Positions 11,030 to 22,410 of a DNA stretch of 64,000 bases are shown here, in pieces (position 1 is the stretch's first letter; each line of letters begins with the position of its first letter). Origin of the DNA: Panorpa germanica (Eukaryota > Arthropoda > Insecta > Mecoptera > Panorpidae); NCBI GenBank assembly GCA_963678705.1, contig OY783216.1, forward strand, positions 930,001 through 994,000, written 5' to 3'. The notes under the pieces are model-generated. The model did not search any database and was not told where the DNA came from. It saw only the letters and a program-made list of their open reading frames with translations. Both the position numbers and the translations under genes were made by a program.

Positions 11030-11830
11030 CAGTCCATCCGTGTGCAGCAGGTAAAACGCTTCCACGTTGACATGGTGTTGGAGACGTTGCTCGTGCTTTC
11101 TTGCAATTTTCGTAATTTCTTCAGCTACTGTACTTACTTTGAGATCCCTATGTATATATTCACTATGTTCCTCAGAACTTTATTTTGGAAAGTCTGAATG
11201 CATATGATGTTGCATTTCTTAGTACAGCCCCATAGCTGGATTCCATATGTCCAAACTGGTTTCAACATTTGCTTATACAGCATTAGCTTGTTATGTATGG
11301 ATAATGTGGATTTGCGTCCCATTGGCCAGTACATTTTCTTATATCTTATTCCCAGTTCATCTCTCTTTTTCTTTACGTGAGCCTTCCAACGAAGTTTGGC
11401 ATCTAAAGTCATTCCTAGATACTTTGCTGTATTCGCATACGGAATAGCTTGGTCATTTATTAGTACCGGAATGTAATTAGTCCTTTTGTTGGTGAAATTA
11501 ACATGCACCGATTTCGTTTCGTTTAATGCAATCTGCCATTTCCTTGACCATGATGCACTTTACGTTATTGCACTTTTTTGTTTGCTTGTTGCATATTATT
11601 AGCTATCGCCATTATAGACGTATCATCTGCAAACGTTGACATTATAGTATCACTGTTTGTTGTAGTGTCACTGGTGTATAGTGTATACAGGATAGGGCCT
11701 AGATCACTTCCTTGTGGAAATATTGAAGGTGATAACAAGTAAATATCTAAATATGTCCCTTTCAATAAAAAATAGTTATTAATTTTGGTTTCTTTGTTTA
11801 TTATTCCAAAACCGACTCCGCCCACTTAAT
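11030..11830 (-). mobile_element. Jockey-clade non-LTR retrotransposon, reverse transcriptase fragment
   Basis: The minus strand from 11825 encodes IFPQGSDLGPILYTLYTSDT, then TFADDTSI. These are the conserved 'PQGS-LGP-L' and (F/Y)ADD motifs, the latter being the polymerase active site. A frame change near 11570 leads to SWSRKWQIALNETKS, KTKYLGM-like YLGMTLDAKLRWKAHV, YKKMYWPMGRKSTLSIHNKL and KPVWTYGIQLWG. Then comes KHEQRLQHHVNVEAFYLL, the usual Jockey tail. Frameshifts make it a pseudogene, truncated at the 5' side. Confidence 0.9.
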
Positions 11831-12597
11831 ATTGCTCTAAAGAGAACAAGATATTCCTAAAATATACAAACTCTTTGAATTTCTTTAGGCGTATGTTGGT
11901 TCACGTAATTTTCAGTCATTTATTTGAAATGCCCTTTGCGATGAAATAATGTAAATATTTATATCGCACGGATGGAGGTGGTGGCATCGCAAGGTATGGG
12001 AGGGGTGGAGCTGTTCGATTGAATTTCACGCGTGGTTCTGCAAAGGCAGATAGAGGCTAAACACTCACACACACAGAGGGAGAGAGCAGTAAATAACCAT
12101 AGGATCAGATGTGTATTCAGATGGTTGTCAAAGCCAATTTCAAGTGAAATGAATCCATGCGTTGCTCTGTTGCTAATGAATGGCGATACGATTATATGTA
12201 GACATATCTTCATTAGTTCGTGTGGCTACCACCGTGTGGAAGAATAAGTTTAACTCATTGATACGTTTTACTATTTCATGGTTAAATATAGATTTGTGTC
12301 TAACTCAATAAGGACCGGTTGCTGAATAATCGAAGAAATCGTTCTGCTGTTCTTATAGCAGGTACTGAATCGACCGAACTATGCCTAGAACTATAAGTTT
12401 AGACATCTTGAAACAATTTCACTTCATTGATTCTATTGATACACTTCTCTTTCCAAAAACCAGTTCCTCTTTAAACGCTCTGTCTTCATTTTGAAATACT
12501 CTCAGTTTTGATAGATAGATTATATGGAGAACAATTTTAGCAATTAAAATATAAATAGGATCGCAAGAAGCAAGTGCTTAGTGGATGACTCAGTAAT
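11831..12597. other. No gene seen
   Basis: Includes a short CA/GA-rich patch (12064-12085). No exon, RNA or known repeat was recognised. Confidence 0.5.
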
Positions 12598-12665
12598 AGG
12601 GCTTCACACGAGAGACGAGACATTTCTAAAAACTATTAAGACGGTATCGAGACGGTTTCTGGTTT
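12598..12665 (+). mobile_element. hAT-like terminal fragment (TAGGGCTTCAC ends)
   Basis: TAGGGCTTCACACGAGAGAC, then GAGACATTTCTAAAAACTATT-AGACGG. The same inner sequence is at 19184, and the same tip (reverse strand) closes the element at 19892. Only one end is present here. A family I element begins 40 bases later. Confidence 0.6.
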
Positions 12666-12702
12666 CTCGTAAATTAAATTAAAAAAGCGTGCTTAAATTT
12701 AA

Positions 12703-13220
12703 ACCTCATTCCCACTAACTGTTTTGATATTTAATTTACTGTTTTTACCTAATATTGTAATCTAGATTTCAGGTTTTCAGAATAGGCATTCGTAGTTACA
12801 TTCGTGTTTTAATTTGAGTTTAGTTAATTTAGTTGATGCGCATGCGTCTTTAGTAATATAAATTTTGACAGTTGGACAAAATTGACGGTGAAATAATTAA
12901 AATTGCTATTTTTAATAACAATTAGTAATAGAAATTGTTTTCTCTTCTATATTTTTCAAAAAGAGACATTGAACTTCTTTTAAAAGTAGATCCTACTGCA
13001 TTTTTACAGATTGTTACATTGAGGTTATAACATAATATAGTTTTTCTTAATTTAAAATTTTTAATTCAAAACATTAGACCTTGTAAGATTCTTAAAAAAC
13101 TAAGAAAACTTAAAAAATTTAAATTAAAAATGGTACTCTGAATGACTACGCGTATTGCCATATGCTAAACAATTTAAATTAAATACAAAATTAAATTAAA
13201 GCAGTGAGTGGGAATGATAC
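12703..13220 (+). mobile_element. Family I element, copy 1
   Basis: Left CTCATTCCCACTAACTGTTT and right CAGTGAGTGGGAATGA form inverted repeats. The body includes GATGCGCATGCGTC, ATTTTGACAGTTGGAC and ATTGCCATATGCTAAACAAT. The reverse-oriented copy at 36610-37114 matches over its length. About 518 bp, with no coding capacity. Confidence 0.8.
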
Positions 13221-14018
13221 TTTAATATATCAAGTTCTTTAATTTTTTTTTTATATTTTAGAATTTGAGGCGATTTCAACGTCAAGGCCATGTTCGCCTG
13301 AAGTTATTTTATTTTAGTTGCATCTAATTTATTTAGTATATATCAGTTAAGAACTTGAGCACTTTTTGAATTTCTTCTGGATTGTCTAAAAGCATGTCCC
13401 TTAATTCACTGATGCTGTGTTTTGTTCGTTGAATTTGATATTGTGGGTATGTTACTATTATTTACATCTGAACATTTCAGCTTTAATAAATGTATTTTTA
13501 CACATAATTAAAATACTAATTACTTTAGACGTAATTCAATAGATGAATAGACGCAGGGCCACATCTCGTTTTCCACCAGTACTTGACACAAATTTCCCAG
13601 CACATTTTCCATGCGCATCGACGATGATGTTAGATTTCTCAGAAGCCACAACCATGTGAATCTCGTCACGGTTTTTCACAGTTGACAAAACAATCGATCA
13701 AATTATTTCTGCTTCACGTAATGATTAATAGCGCAGCTTGCTATATGGATGACGATGGTTTTATTTTAAGAGTACAGCTGTATAAATTACCATCATTAAC
13801 AAACTGTTATTTAATTAACAGTTAGACGTCTCGTTACTACTTTCATTAATTGTTTATTTATTACATAAAATATCTTGGTCAAGTGTGATTAGAGTTTAAA
13901 GTTCCAAACAAATTGCTAGCAAGTTACAATTCAGTTACAAACATTTGACGCAGTGCCCTATTTAAGCATTAGTTACATATGCCTCAAGTTACGGCGTGTT
14001 TTGTTTTAGATTTTGATA
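13221..14018. other. No gene seen
   Basis: AT-rich; nothing recognised. Confidence 0.5.
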
Positions 14019-14454
14019 TAAGGGAAGATGGGGGAATGGCGGTCACTTAAGTAGTAATCGAAATATTTTCTTATTTTAAGGACTCAGGGTAATAGTAACT
14101 GACTTTTTACATGACTTATTTAGTGCACTTTAGATAAATACGATACACATCAATCTATTAAGCGTTTGTTATTTTTCTATCGTTTTTTTAAAACCCTTTG
14201 TCAACTATTGGAGAATTACTGTTCATTCGAAATTACTGAATCCTTAATACTTTATTGCATTCCGTAATGTTACAAATGGTGTTAAGATATGTTTAGGTAG
14301 TACATAACAACACAGCTTCACTTCTAAAATAAACTAATTAATAAAATAAAATAACTTTTTTTTATTTTAACCATATATGTTCTCTTATTTTATATATTTT
14401 AACCAAAATTAACCAAAACATTATTTTTTTTATAATAAATCAAATATATTATTA

Positions 14455-14766
14455 CTAGCTAAACACGGCCACACTTGGTTGTGGCTCAGTCTGATATGAA
14501 ATGAGTAGGAAAGTAAATAAAAAAAGTACTCATACACGATGATCAACTGGAAAGAAATGAGAAAACACGAGCGTATTCGAATGCAACGTTGTGTCAAAAC
14601 TTTTCGAGTTTTGGGAACACAAACATACGCAGGTTGAACTTTTAGCTAAAAAGTATCCTATGTCCGTCCTCTGGCTCTAAGCTACCTCCCCACCAATTTT
14701 CAGCCAAATCGGTTCACCCGTTCTTGAGTTATAAATAGTGTAACTAACACGACTTTCTTTTATATA

Positions 14767-14834
<68 letters not shown>

Positions 14835-14848
14835 GATATAGATATAGA
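14455..14848 (+). mobile_element. RTE-like retrotransposon 3' end nested in family E
   Basis: Starts CTAGCTAAACACGGCCACAC. The 3' part reads CCGTCCTCTGGCTCTAAGCT, then CCAAATCGGTTCACCCGTTC, then TTGAGTTATAAATAGTGTAA. It ends in a long (TA)n and (GATATA)n tail. This tail is widespread among RTE-type elements of insects, from memory of the family. Only the 3' end is present, as is common for 5'-truncated insertions. Confidence 0.7.
14768..14832. repeat. (TA)n microsatellite
   Basis: More than 30 TA units forming the tail of the nested RTE-like fragment. Confidence 0.95.
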
Positions 14849-15306
14849 TTATTTCTATATCTGTACTATGAAAATTAAGTACAGATCAAGACGCCTATGA
14901 ACTCTCCCTTTGCTCTCACAATAATCGCATAGATTCAGTGACCGTTATTACCCGCTAAGAATGACTGCCATTACCCAAAAATCGATAATGATTTTTTTGA
15001 TTGATCACTAAAAATGTAAAGAACTTTCATGAAATTCAACAAGCTTAGAAAGATATTGATTGGTTTAAATCACTTTAAGCTTACCTTCATTGAATTTTTA
15101 ATATTTTATAACAAAACACGTCCTTACTTTTACACAGCTGTCCAACTCACTGCGCGCGATGCAAAATGACGGTGTTTGGTAAATAAGTATACTGAGGCGT
15201 ATACTAGAGGGCGGTACTAGTAGCGTTAGCGAAATGTTTTTGGAAGTTTTAGATTTCGATGTGACCGGCATTACCCACTAATCACCATTCCCCCCATCTT
15301 CACCTA

Positions 15307-16063
15307 AATGTTTTCGCACCGCAATAAGTCTTTATTTGCATTTTTAGTTTAAAGTTTAAATATCTTCACGCCTAAGAGCACTTATGCGATGGCACACCTG
15401 ACATACTCGTATTTACAGCCCTACCGTTTATTATCCAGCCTCTAAACAACAATAACATTACTCCAGATTAAAATATGACACGGCTCAAGATTCTATTGTT
15501 CCACCGAGTCCTTGAGATGTAACATTGTCTTCTAAAGGTGTGTGTCACCAAACTGAGTAACTGAGGGAGATCTTTAACATTCCTAAGATACTTCAACAAC
15601 ACCTTTCTAACGTCTCTTGGTTTCCTACCTTTAATACACAATGGAGCGAAACAAGGATTTCCCAAGTGGAGCTTTTACTTGTCAAAATAATCCTGTACGA
15701 GTATGTACGAAGATACCCCAACAAAGCGACCCCAACGATTATGTTCGCCTACATTCCATGTTTATTATAATATAGTTCGCTTTAAGACAAAGCGTGTCGC
15801 TGTTTTCCACGGTATTGAGTGTCAGGACTGAAAACCGAACGAGCACTGAGCGAAGCGCACTGAGGTGGAACAATCTGCAAAGCAAATCATGCTCGTACTT
15901 GTTTCTTAATTCGATGAATTCCAGCCTTGAAACAGTTTTGTTTTACAGAAGTACTCAAGGCCATGTCGTCGTATAACCCCCTTGAAAGACCCATTTAGAT
16001 TAAATATTACTAGATTTTAAGGTTAGTTTAAGGTAAAATCCATGTTTTGTATTTAGCGATATA
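15307..16063. other. No gene seen
   Basis: No recognisable coding or RNA feature. Short open frames on both strands near 15468-15976 lack family motifs and splice context. Confidence 0.5.
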
Positions 16064-16071
16064 TATATATG

Positions 16072-16351
16072 CAGGGCAACCGCCCGGGGCTTCGCATTCT
16101 CGCGCAACAACCCAAGTAGAAAAATTCATTACTATATATGTATTTGAATCTCGAGCCTCGCTCTTTAGAAATCAAACCAGGATCACTGCGTATATCTTTT
16201 AAGGCATTGATGTGCCTTAGTTTATCATCATTAATATTTGTCGTCTTTGTGCTTGTTAACTTTTATAACACTTTCAATATAAAATTTTATTTCTCGCCCG
16301 ATCTCGAAAGATCTGCTGCCCGGGGCCTCGCAATGGCTAAGCCCGCCCCTG
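16072..16351 (+). mobile_element. hAT-type MITE with perfect 8-bp duplication
   Basis: TATATATG at 16064-16071 is repeated at 16352-16359. Ends: CAGGGCAACCGCCCGGGGCT on the left; on the opposite strand of the right, CAGGGGCGGGCTTAGCCATT. The CAGGG tip and the 8-bp duplication are the hAT signature. Because the duplication is TA-rich it is less telling than usual. 280 bp, no transposase. A related right end is at 35580-35625. Confidence 0.85.
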
Positions 16352-16374
16352 TATATATGTATTACATCACTTAA

Positions 16375-17105
16375 GGAGGGGGTAAGATATCAATATTTTT
16401 TTTTCATTTATTTTTTAATATATTTATATTAATGTACAACGTATTAAGTTTATTGTGTAAAAATTTGAAGTCGATTGGAGTAAAACTGTCGGAGATATAG
16501 AGTTTTAAGTCTTCTCTGGTTTGGTTTCGTCTTACTTTGAAACTTTTTAAATGCGGTTTCTCACACATAGCTTCTTCAGAGTCGGTGTCCTCTCTAACTC
16601 AAAATCTACTGAACCAATTCTTTTGAAATTTTGCACACTCTTTCTTTACATAAATGCCGAGGTAACCCTGTCCAGTTTTTAAAAAAAAAAATATTTTAAC
16701 GTATTTTAAAATAAGAAAGTTTATGACCTTTTTCATGAAAAATAAGTATCTTCACTTCAAAGTGATGTAACATATAGAAAAATTAATAATGTAAAAAAAA
16801 CTTGACACGGTTACCTGCAGAAACTTATCAATTATTGAAATCATTTTGGTTTTTCGATTTCAGAAAATCCAGTCATGAGTTATGAGTGGCACCGCAATGT
16901 TACATTTTTTTGTGACATCTGCGGAGAATTACTGCTATTAACTCATTTCTTGATATTTATTTATGAATCTTTTACAAAGTATTCTTTAAATGTTATTTTA
17001 TCATGTAGTAATTATAGAAATAATTATATATTAACTGTGTCGTTAAAATACATTATCGAAAATATGTTCTTTTTTATCGTTTCGACTTTACACTGCTCCC
17101 CACCC
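16375..17105 (+). mobile_element. Family C (TTAA) element, copy 1, complete
   Basis: TTAA (16371-16374), then GGAGGGGGTAAGATATC. The right end GCTCCCCACCC is followed by TTAA (17106-17109). The body carries ATTTGAAGTCGATTGGAGTA, AAACTGTCGGAGATATAGAG and, at 16875-17120, a short open frame starting MSYEWHRNVTFFCDICGE. That frame recurs in three other copies. piggyBac-type by its duplication. The element begins only 24 bases after the hAT MITE. Confidence 0.88.
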
Positions 17106-17119
17106 TTAATGAGTTCATA

Positions 17120-17290
17120 GGATGATCTATAAATAGCGTCACTATTGACAAATCTATATGATTGATAGATAGTACCAACCTTCAAACGTTTTGTGCCAAA
17201 ATTTCATAACATTCCGACTGATAGTTAACGAATTACAGTGGTTTTCGTGTTGGTACTCTTGTAGTTTTCAATGTATACATTTACATGTGT
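17120..17290 (+). mobile_element. Mariner-like element 5' fragment
   Basis: ACCAACCTTCAAACGTTTTG, then CAAAATTTCATAAC, and TTACAGTGGTTTTCGTGTTG correspond in order to the untranslated leader upstream of the transposase start at 29519. No transposase codons follow. Confidence 0.6.
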
Positions 17291-17865
17291 CAGTATCATA
17301 TGTCTAATATATCATATTCACAATTTTCCCATAAAACGATAATGCGTGAAATGGAGTTCTACAGACACATCAATCCTCCCTCCCTCTTGGAGTGGGAAAG
17401 GAGTAGTTTGGAGGGTTGTTGTATAGACGACGACTATGTTGATTTAGATGGGATAAAAAATTACCGAAATAGCTATAAAACATTTTTCAATATATTTGTA
17501 CCACTCGAGGCGATGATGGTGGGCGGTAAGCAATCGTTATCCCGACGCCGATGCCCTCCTCCCCTCCTCGCCTCTTTGTTGGGGTAGGTAATTGGTTAAT
17601 GGACTTGTGTACTTCACGCGGATAAAAGTGAGAGGAATTCCCCTGTAGGGAAGGTCAAGTTACATCGGAAAACCGAAGGGGAAATTGACAATGATATTGT
17701 ACTGCTTCTATTTCTATAACAGATATCCTATTTTATTTTGGGACTAAAAAGTGTTTTATTTTTACAGATTCATTCAAGTGAAATCTTAGAAAAGTTAATT
17801 AAAAGATCTATTAGTCACATACATTTGATCAATTTCAAAAAACTTATGGAAAATGGTTTAGGTTG
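17291..17865. other. No gene seen
   Basis: An open frame at 17285-17587 has no family resemblance and partly covers simple C/T-rich sequence. It is judged to be chance. Confidence 0.45.
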
Positions 17866-18529
17866 GTTTAAGCATATTTTCGATGATGTTTTTTGACGAC
17901 ACAGTTAATATATAATTATTTCTATAATTACTACATGATAAAATGACATTTGAAGAATACTTTGTGAAATTTTCATAAATAAATATTAAGAAATGTGGCA
18001 CTGACAGCGAATCTCCGCAAACGTCACAAAAAAAAGCAACATTGCGGTGCCACTCATAACTCATCATTGGATTTTCTGAAATCGAAAAACCAAAATGATT
18101 TCATTAGTTACTAAGTTTCTGCAGGTAACTCTGTCGAATTTTTTTAAATTATTGATTTTTCTATATGTTACAGCACTTAGAAGTCAAAATACCGGTTTTT
18201 CATGAAAAATATCAGAAACCTTGTTAATACGCTTAAATTTTTTTTTTTTATAAACTCGACAGCGTTACCTCGGCATTTATGTAAAGAAAGAGTGTGCAAA
18301 ATTTAAAAAGAATTGGTGCAGTAGATTTTGAGCTAGAGAGGGCACCGACGCTGAAAAGCTAAGTGTGAAGAAAACGCGTTTAAAAGTTTCAATGAAAGAC
18401 GAAACCAGACCAGAGAGGTGAAGACTTAAAATTCTATATCTCCGACAGTTTTACCTCAATTGTATGACTTCAAATTTTCACACAATAAAATTAGTAAAAA
18501 TGAAAAATTGAAACCATAACTCCACCCCC
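17866..18529 (-). mobile_element. Family C (TTAA) element, copy 2 (reverse)
   Basis: Right side CCATAACTCCACCCCC followed by TTAA (18530-18533). On the minus strand it carries the MSYEWHRNVAFFCDVCGDSL frame at 18064-17858, then the conserved TCATGTAGTAATTATAGAAA. The other end is degraded near GGTTTAAGCATATTTTCG. Confidence 0.8.
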
Positions 18530-18533
18530 TTAA

Positions 18534-19183
18534 GTTAAAGTTAGCCAAGCTTTAAAGCTTTAAAGCTCGACAAGCTAGTAACTATTCCCTTTTACTTGGA
18601 GAAACAAAATTTACCCCAAAATAAATTAATTTCATATTATTAACGAATTTTCGAAAGTTTTTGATTAATTTAATCATCTCCCAGACAGGACTATTTTAAA
18701 TACATAAATGATAAGTTAACTGACATATATACATCCTTCTCTATATTCATATTTCTCTCTCTCTCTCTCTCTTTCGTCAGAATACTGGAATCAACGACAA
18801 AGAACAAAATTAAATTCAAGACTTACAAAACTCTAATCATCAATTATTCTAACGATTTCTGTGTCTTATTTGAAAGGAAAGGAAGTTATGGTAAGACGTA
18901 AGAAGAGATTATGGCAAGATTAAGAGGGCATTAGGGTAGGGGTAAAGCTTTAAATGTCCTCTAGAGATAGAGTATTGTACACCTTCTATTAGAAATGTCT
19001 ACAACCAGAAAATAAGGGTTCGTTGAAACGGAATGAAGTTTAAGATGAAGTGGTTTTCTTAAGATCGATTTTATACTCGAATATATTGTATTAAATTACG
19101 ATTTAAATACATAACTTAATTACTTGAAATATAAAACACGAGTTACAGAATTGTAGAAGACTACATTTAGGACAATACATACG
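18534..19183. other. No gene seen; CT microsatellite
   Basis: (CT)n at about 18754-18772. Otherwise unremarkable AT-rich sequence. Confidence 0.5.
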
Positions 19184-19892
19184 TGAGACGAGACATTTCT
19201 GAAAACTATTGAGACGGTACCGACACCATATACGGCGAGACCCGAGAGTCTCGTTCATGTTATTTAAAAAGAAATTGTTAGAAAAATAAACTAACAGCAA
19301 CATAAAGGTTCAACCTTTTTTTATTACAAAAAAGGTTAGGTCGTAAATTTACCAAATATAAAATCTGGTAAACAAACATCTGTTAAATATTTTATTTTAT
19401 AATTTTGTCTTTTACAACATTTTGTAGCCGAACGGAAACGAATGTTTTAAGGGAAAATAAATGTGAATATAAATTATTTACAATGCGATTGTTTGAAGAC
19501 ATTTTGCCGCAAAAAATGTCGTTAAGCGTAGGTATTAGTAGTGTCAACCTGACAGGGAGATTAGATGAAAGTGATGATGCATTAAGTGAAATTGAAACAG
19601 TGTACAAAAAAAAAATTCTTCAAACTTAAAATTTTCTTTTAAATTTGATACAATTAATGGTGAAAGCGATATGCTTAGTGTGTGAAAAATTTAGAATAAA
19701 AAAATAATTAGCCGAAATAATATAATGAATTACTTTGTTTGGGACTATCTTAGGAGTGAGTTCTCACAATAACGAGATGTGACGAGACGAGACGAAACAA
19801 ACGATTACGTGACGGGAACGAGACTTAAACAATACCTATTTTTCTCTAAACTAACGAAACTCTCGCCTTTTCTCGTCTCTGGTGAAGCCCTA
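19184..19892 (+). mobile_element. Degraded hAT-like element with coding remnant
   Basis: Inner left GAGACGAGACATTTCTGAAA matches 12612. The right end is TCGTCTCTGGTGAAGCCCTA. Between them, at 19405-19629, one frame reads LRENKCEYKLFTMRLFEDIL, then PQKMSLSVGISSVNLTGRLD, then ESDDALSEIETVYKKK. It looks like a protein-coding remnant. I cannot name its domain; transposase debris is a guess. Confidence 0.45.
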
Positions 19893-22204
19893 GTTCAAGC
19901 CTCATCGATAGAATGTTATAAAGGGATATCTTTATTTAATTGTTCTGAAGAATTGAGGTCAATTGACCATTTAAAACTCGTAATAAATTTAATCAAAATT
20001 CGAATTTATTAAGAATCTTCCACATGGTTTTCAGGTATAGATGATGACGTCATATTCGTATTATTTTTAATGAAAATAATTTTTGTAGGGGTTCGTGGAA
20101 TAATCAAGTCGTTTCTCGTATTTTACTCGTATTTGTATTACTTTTGTTATTTCGCCTGACGTGGTTTCAATGGTTGGAAAAACACAGGGAACATAATTGA
20201 CTTTCGACAGTTATTATATATTTGAAGAATTCAATGACAGAATGGAGAACAAGAATAAATTCTCAAGGATAAGTTAATAAAGCAAAGGAAATGAAATGCC
20301 TTCATTTAGAAAATATACGTATTTATATGAAATTTATGATTCTTATGTTACAGTTACTCGAGATAAAAATAGAAGATCAAAATTGATGTATAATGGTAGC
20401 GTGTAATAAATTAGAAGGCGCACGATGGTAAAAAATTAAATAAGGTATTGTAAATAAAAATATACGCACACACATAATGTTTAGCCTCATTCCCACTCAC
20501 TGAGTTTTAGTGTTAATTTAAAGTTTTAACCTAAAATATAAATATCAGCTTGTGAAATATAAAGAAATAAAATTAATTATATTAAATATAATAATTTATA
20601 GTATACTTGTTATTACAAAATAACAATATAATACTAACAATATAAACTGTTTTAAAACGTTTTACAAGAGGATAGACCGATCCAAGTGGCCAGACATCAC
20701 CTAGACCCAATTTTAATTATGAGTAGGAGCGAGAGGGCATTATCCATGCGCCATACGATCATTGTACATACTAACACTACTGAATCTTATACATTTTGTT
20801 CTTCAGAAAATAAGTGATGTCTGCCGGCTTTGGGATCTCCCTCTATAGACCAAACCGACTGCACGGTTTTTTAATCGCAGTGTGTGCTAGGTATACAGAA
20901 ATAAAACCACGGTATTAAATCGCGTGCGATTTAAATTGTAGTGTGTTCCAGCGCTTAGAATCTAAAAATGAATATACTATTTGTACAGTGTATGAAGATA
21001 ATTTAATCTATTGTTGATACTTTAACAGTGTACGTTTTCTTATTAGCAAAGCCACCTAACACAAATGATAATGTCAATCAATCAAGTATCAGCGTCTGCC
21101 CCAGCGTGGCCCTTTTGGGACCTTCCTCATGATTTCTTTTGACATTTTCCACCAATCGTATTGCCATACAACCATTCCGTGCTCCTTACAATTTTTTCTC
21201 AGTCACTTAAGATGTTATCTGGGTTATTTTGGAGAAGGGTTTCACTTCCTTTAGCTGTCCTACGAGGATTTGTGTCTTTGTTCTTTATTTTCTACATTTT
21301 TTGTCCCTTTTCTCTCATTCTTTTCCCTTTTAAATAACATTTTTTTTAAACTTTCAACTGTCGCATATTTTAAACTCTGCATTAAAAAGTTTTGTTTTAT
21401 TACTCTGATTTTGTGTTTTATTTTTGGAATTATTTTTCGTTTAAAGTGGAACATCTTATAGAATTATAAGCAAATGGCTTGATTCTCTATCTCTCTCTTT
21501 TTATTACTCTTTTTATTTTAGTTATTTTTATTAATTACGAGATTATATTAATTTAAATCAGTCGAATTAGAAGGCTACACGTGTTCATCTATGTTTCGTT
21601 TGTTCAAAGGGTATGTCCGGGTAGAACGAAGAGTCTTTGACTTCAAGTGTAGTTAATTTTCATCATACAATTAATTAGGTATAACTAATAAGCACGAGTT
21701 GAGACTTCGTAACCACGAAAACATCGCCGTGACGCAAATGTTGCTTGATAGTAATGATGTTCGAAGACTTCGTAGGACTTAACCCTCGGACCTAGTAACC
21801 TAATCATGTAGAATTGTTCATTGGAGCAATCTCTATCACACCGTGTAATTATTGAATTGTAAGCCACTAGATAAGTATATACTTAGTTGTAGTATTATAA
21901 ATTAAAAAATCAAAAAAATTTATAATTCGTTAAGAGTTAGGTATGAAATAGATAACATAGAGCGCAACTACAATCGGTTTGTAAATTTTGACTTTATTTA
22001 TTTTTAATAACCACATTTATAATATCTAAACTTTGTGTGTTGATCAAGACAGCTGTAAGTATAGTGTCTGACGTTTGACTAGCAGAGCTATGCATTTCTA
22101 TTACAATCTACTATATATAGCCCAGTTAAATCCTCGAAATAAAAGGTAATAATCTAGAATTTTGTATAAATCTGTGTTTTGATATTTTACAAGTTATCTC
22201 AAAT
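19893..22204. other. No gene seen; small family I fragment
   Basis: 20485-20545 holds an I-family terminus (GCCTCATTCCCACTCACTGA). A near-palindrome centred on CGCGTGCG is at 20915-20934. The region near 21090-21260 has faint protein-like phrases on the minus strand but nothing assignable. Confidence 0.5.
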
Positions 22205-22410
22205 ATCTCATAGTATCTCGTGTACTCAGACGTGTTTTTGAAAGGTCAAGGTCAAAGGTCACAAAGATCGATTCCTTTGTAGATATCTTGTTTCTCATGG
22301 TCTAAATAACATTTAGAGTTCTTAGTAAACTTGTAGATCGTAACTTTTTCTACAAATTTGATTCTAAGCATTTTTTCGCATGATCAACCTTTCCCAAGAT
22401 ATAGCGCGTA
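22205..22410. repeat. AAGGTCA-type degenerate repeat
   Basis: AAGGTCAAGGTCAAAGGTCA, then TTGTAGATCGTAAC...TCTACAAATTTGATTCTAAG, and CCCAAGATATAGCG. This is the same order of phrases as the inverted-repeat arms at 59915-60190, but much diverged. Confidence 0.45.

Larger units (their letters stand above)
14021..15304 (+). mobile_element. Family E element, copy 2, complete and interrupted
   Basis: Left AGGGAAGATGGGGGAATGGC. Right end, on the opposite strand, AGGTGAAGATGGGGGGAATG. TA lies outside both ends (14019-14020 and 15305-15306), which suits a Tc1/mariner-type duplication. The inner parts repeat GGCATTACCCACT-like phrases. An RTE-like fragment sits inside at 14455-14848; the copy at 34773 shows the uninterrupted sequence. 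No transposase is seen. Confidence 0.85.

Noticed and set aside
17285-17587. 100-codon open frame on the plus strand
   Set aside because: No recognisable domain, no signals, and its end covers a C/T-rich simple stretch.
21090-21260. Minus-strand protein-like phrases suggesting another retroelement tail
   Set aside because: Only weak, frame-broken resemblance; no conserved motif could be pointed to.
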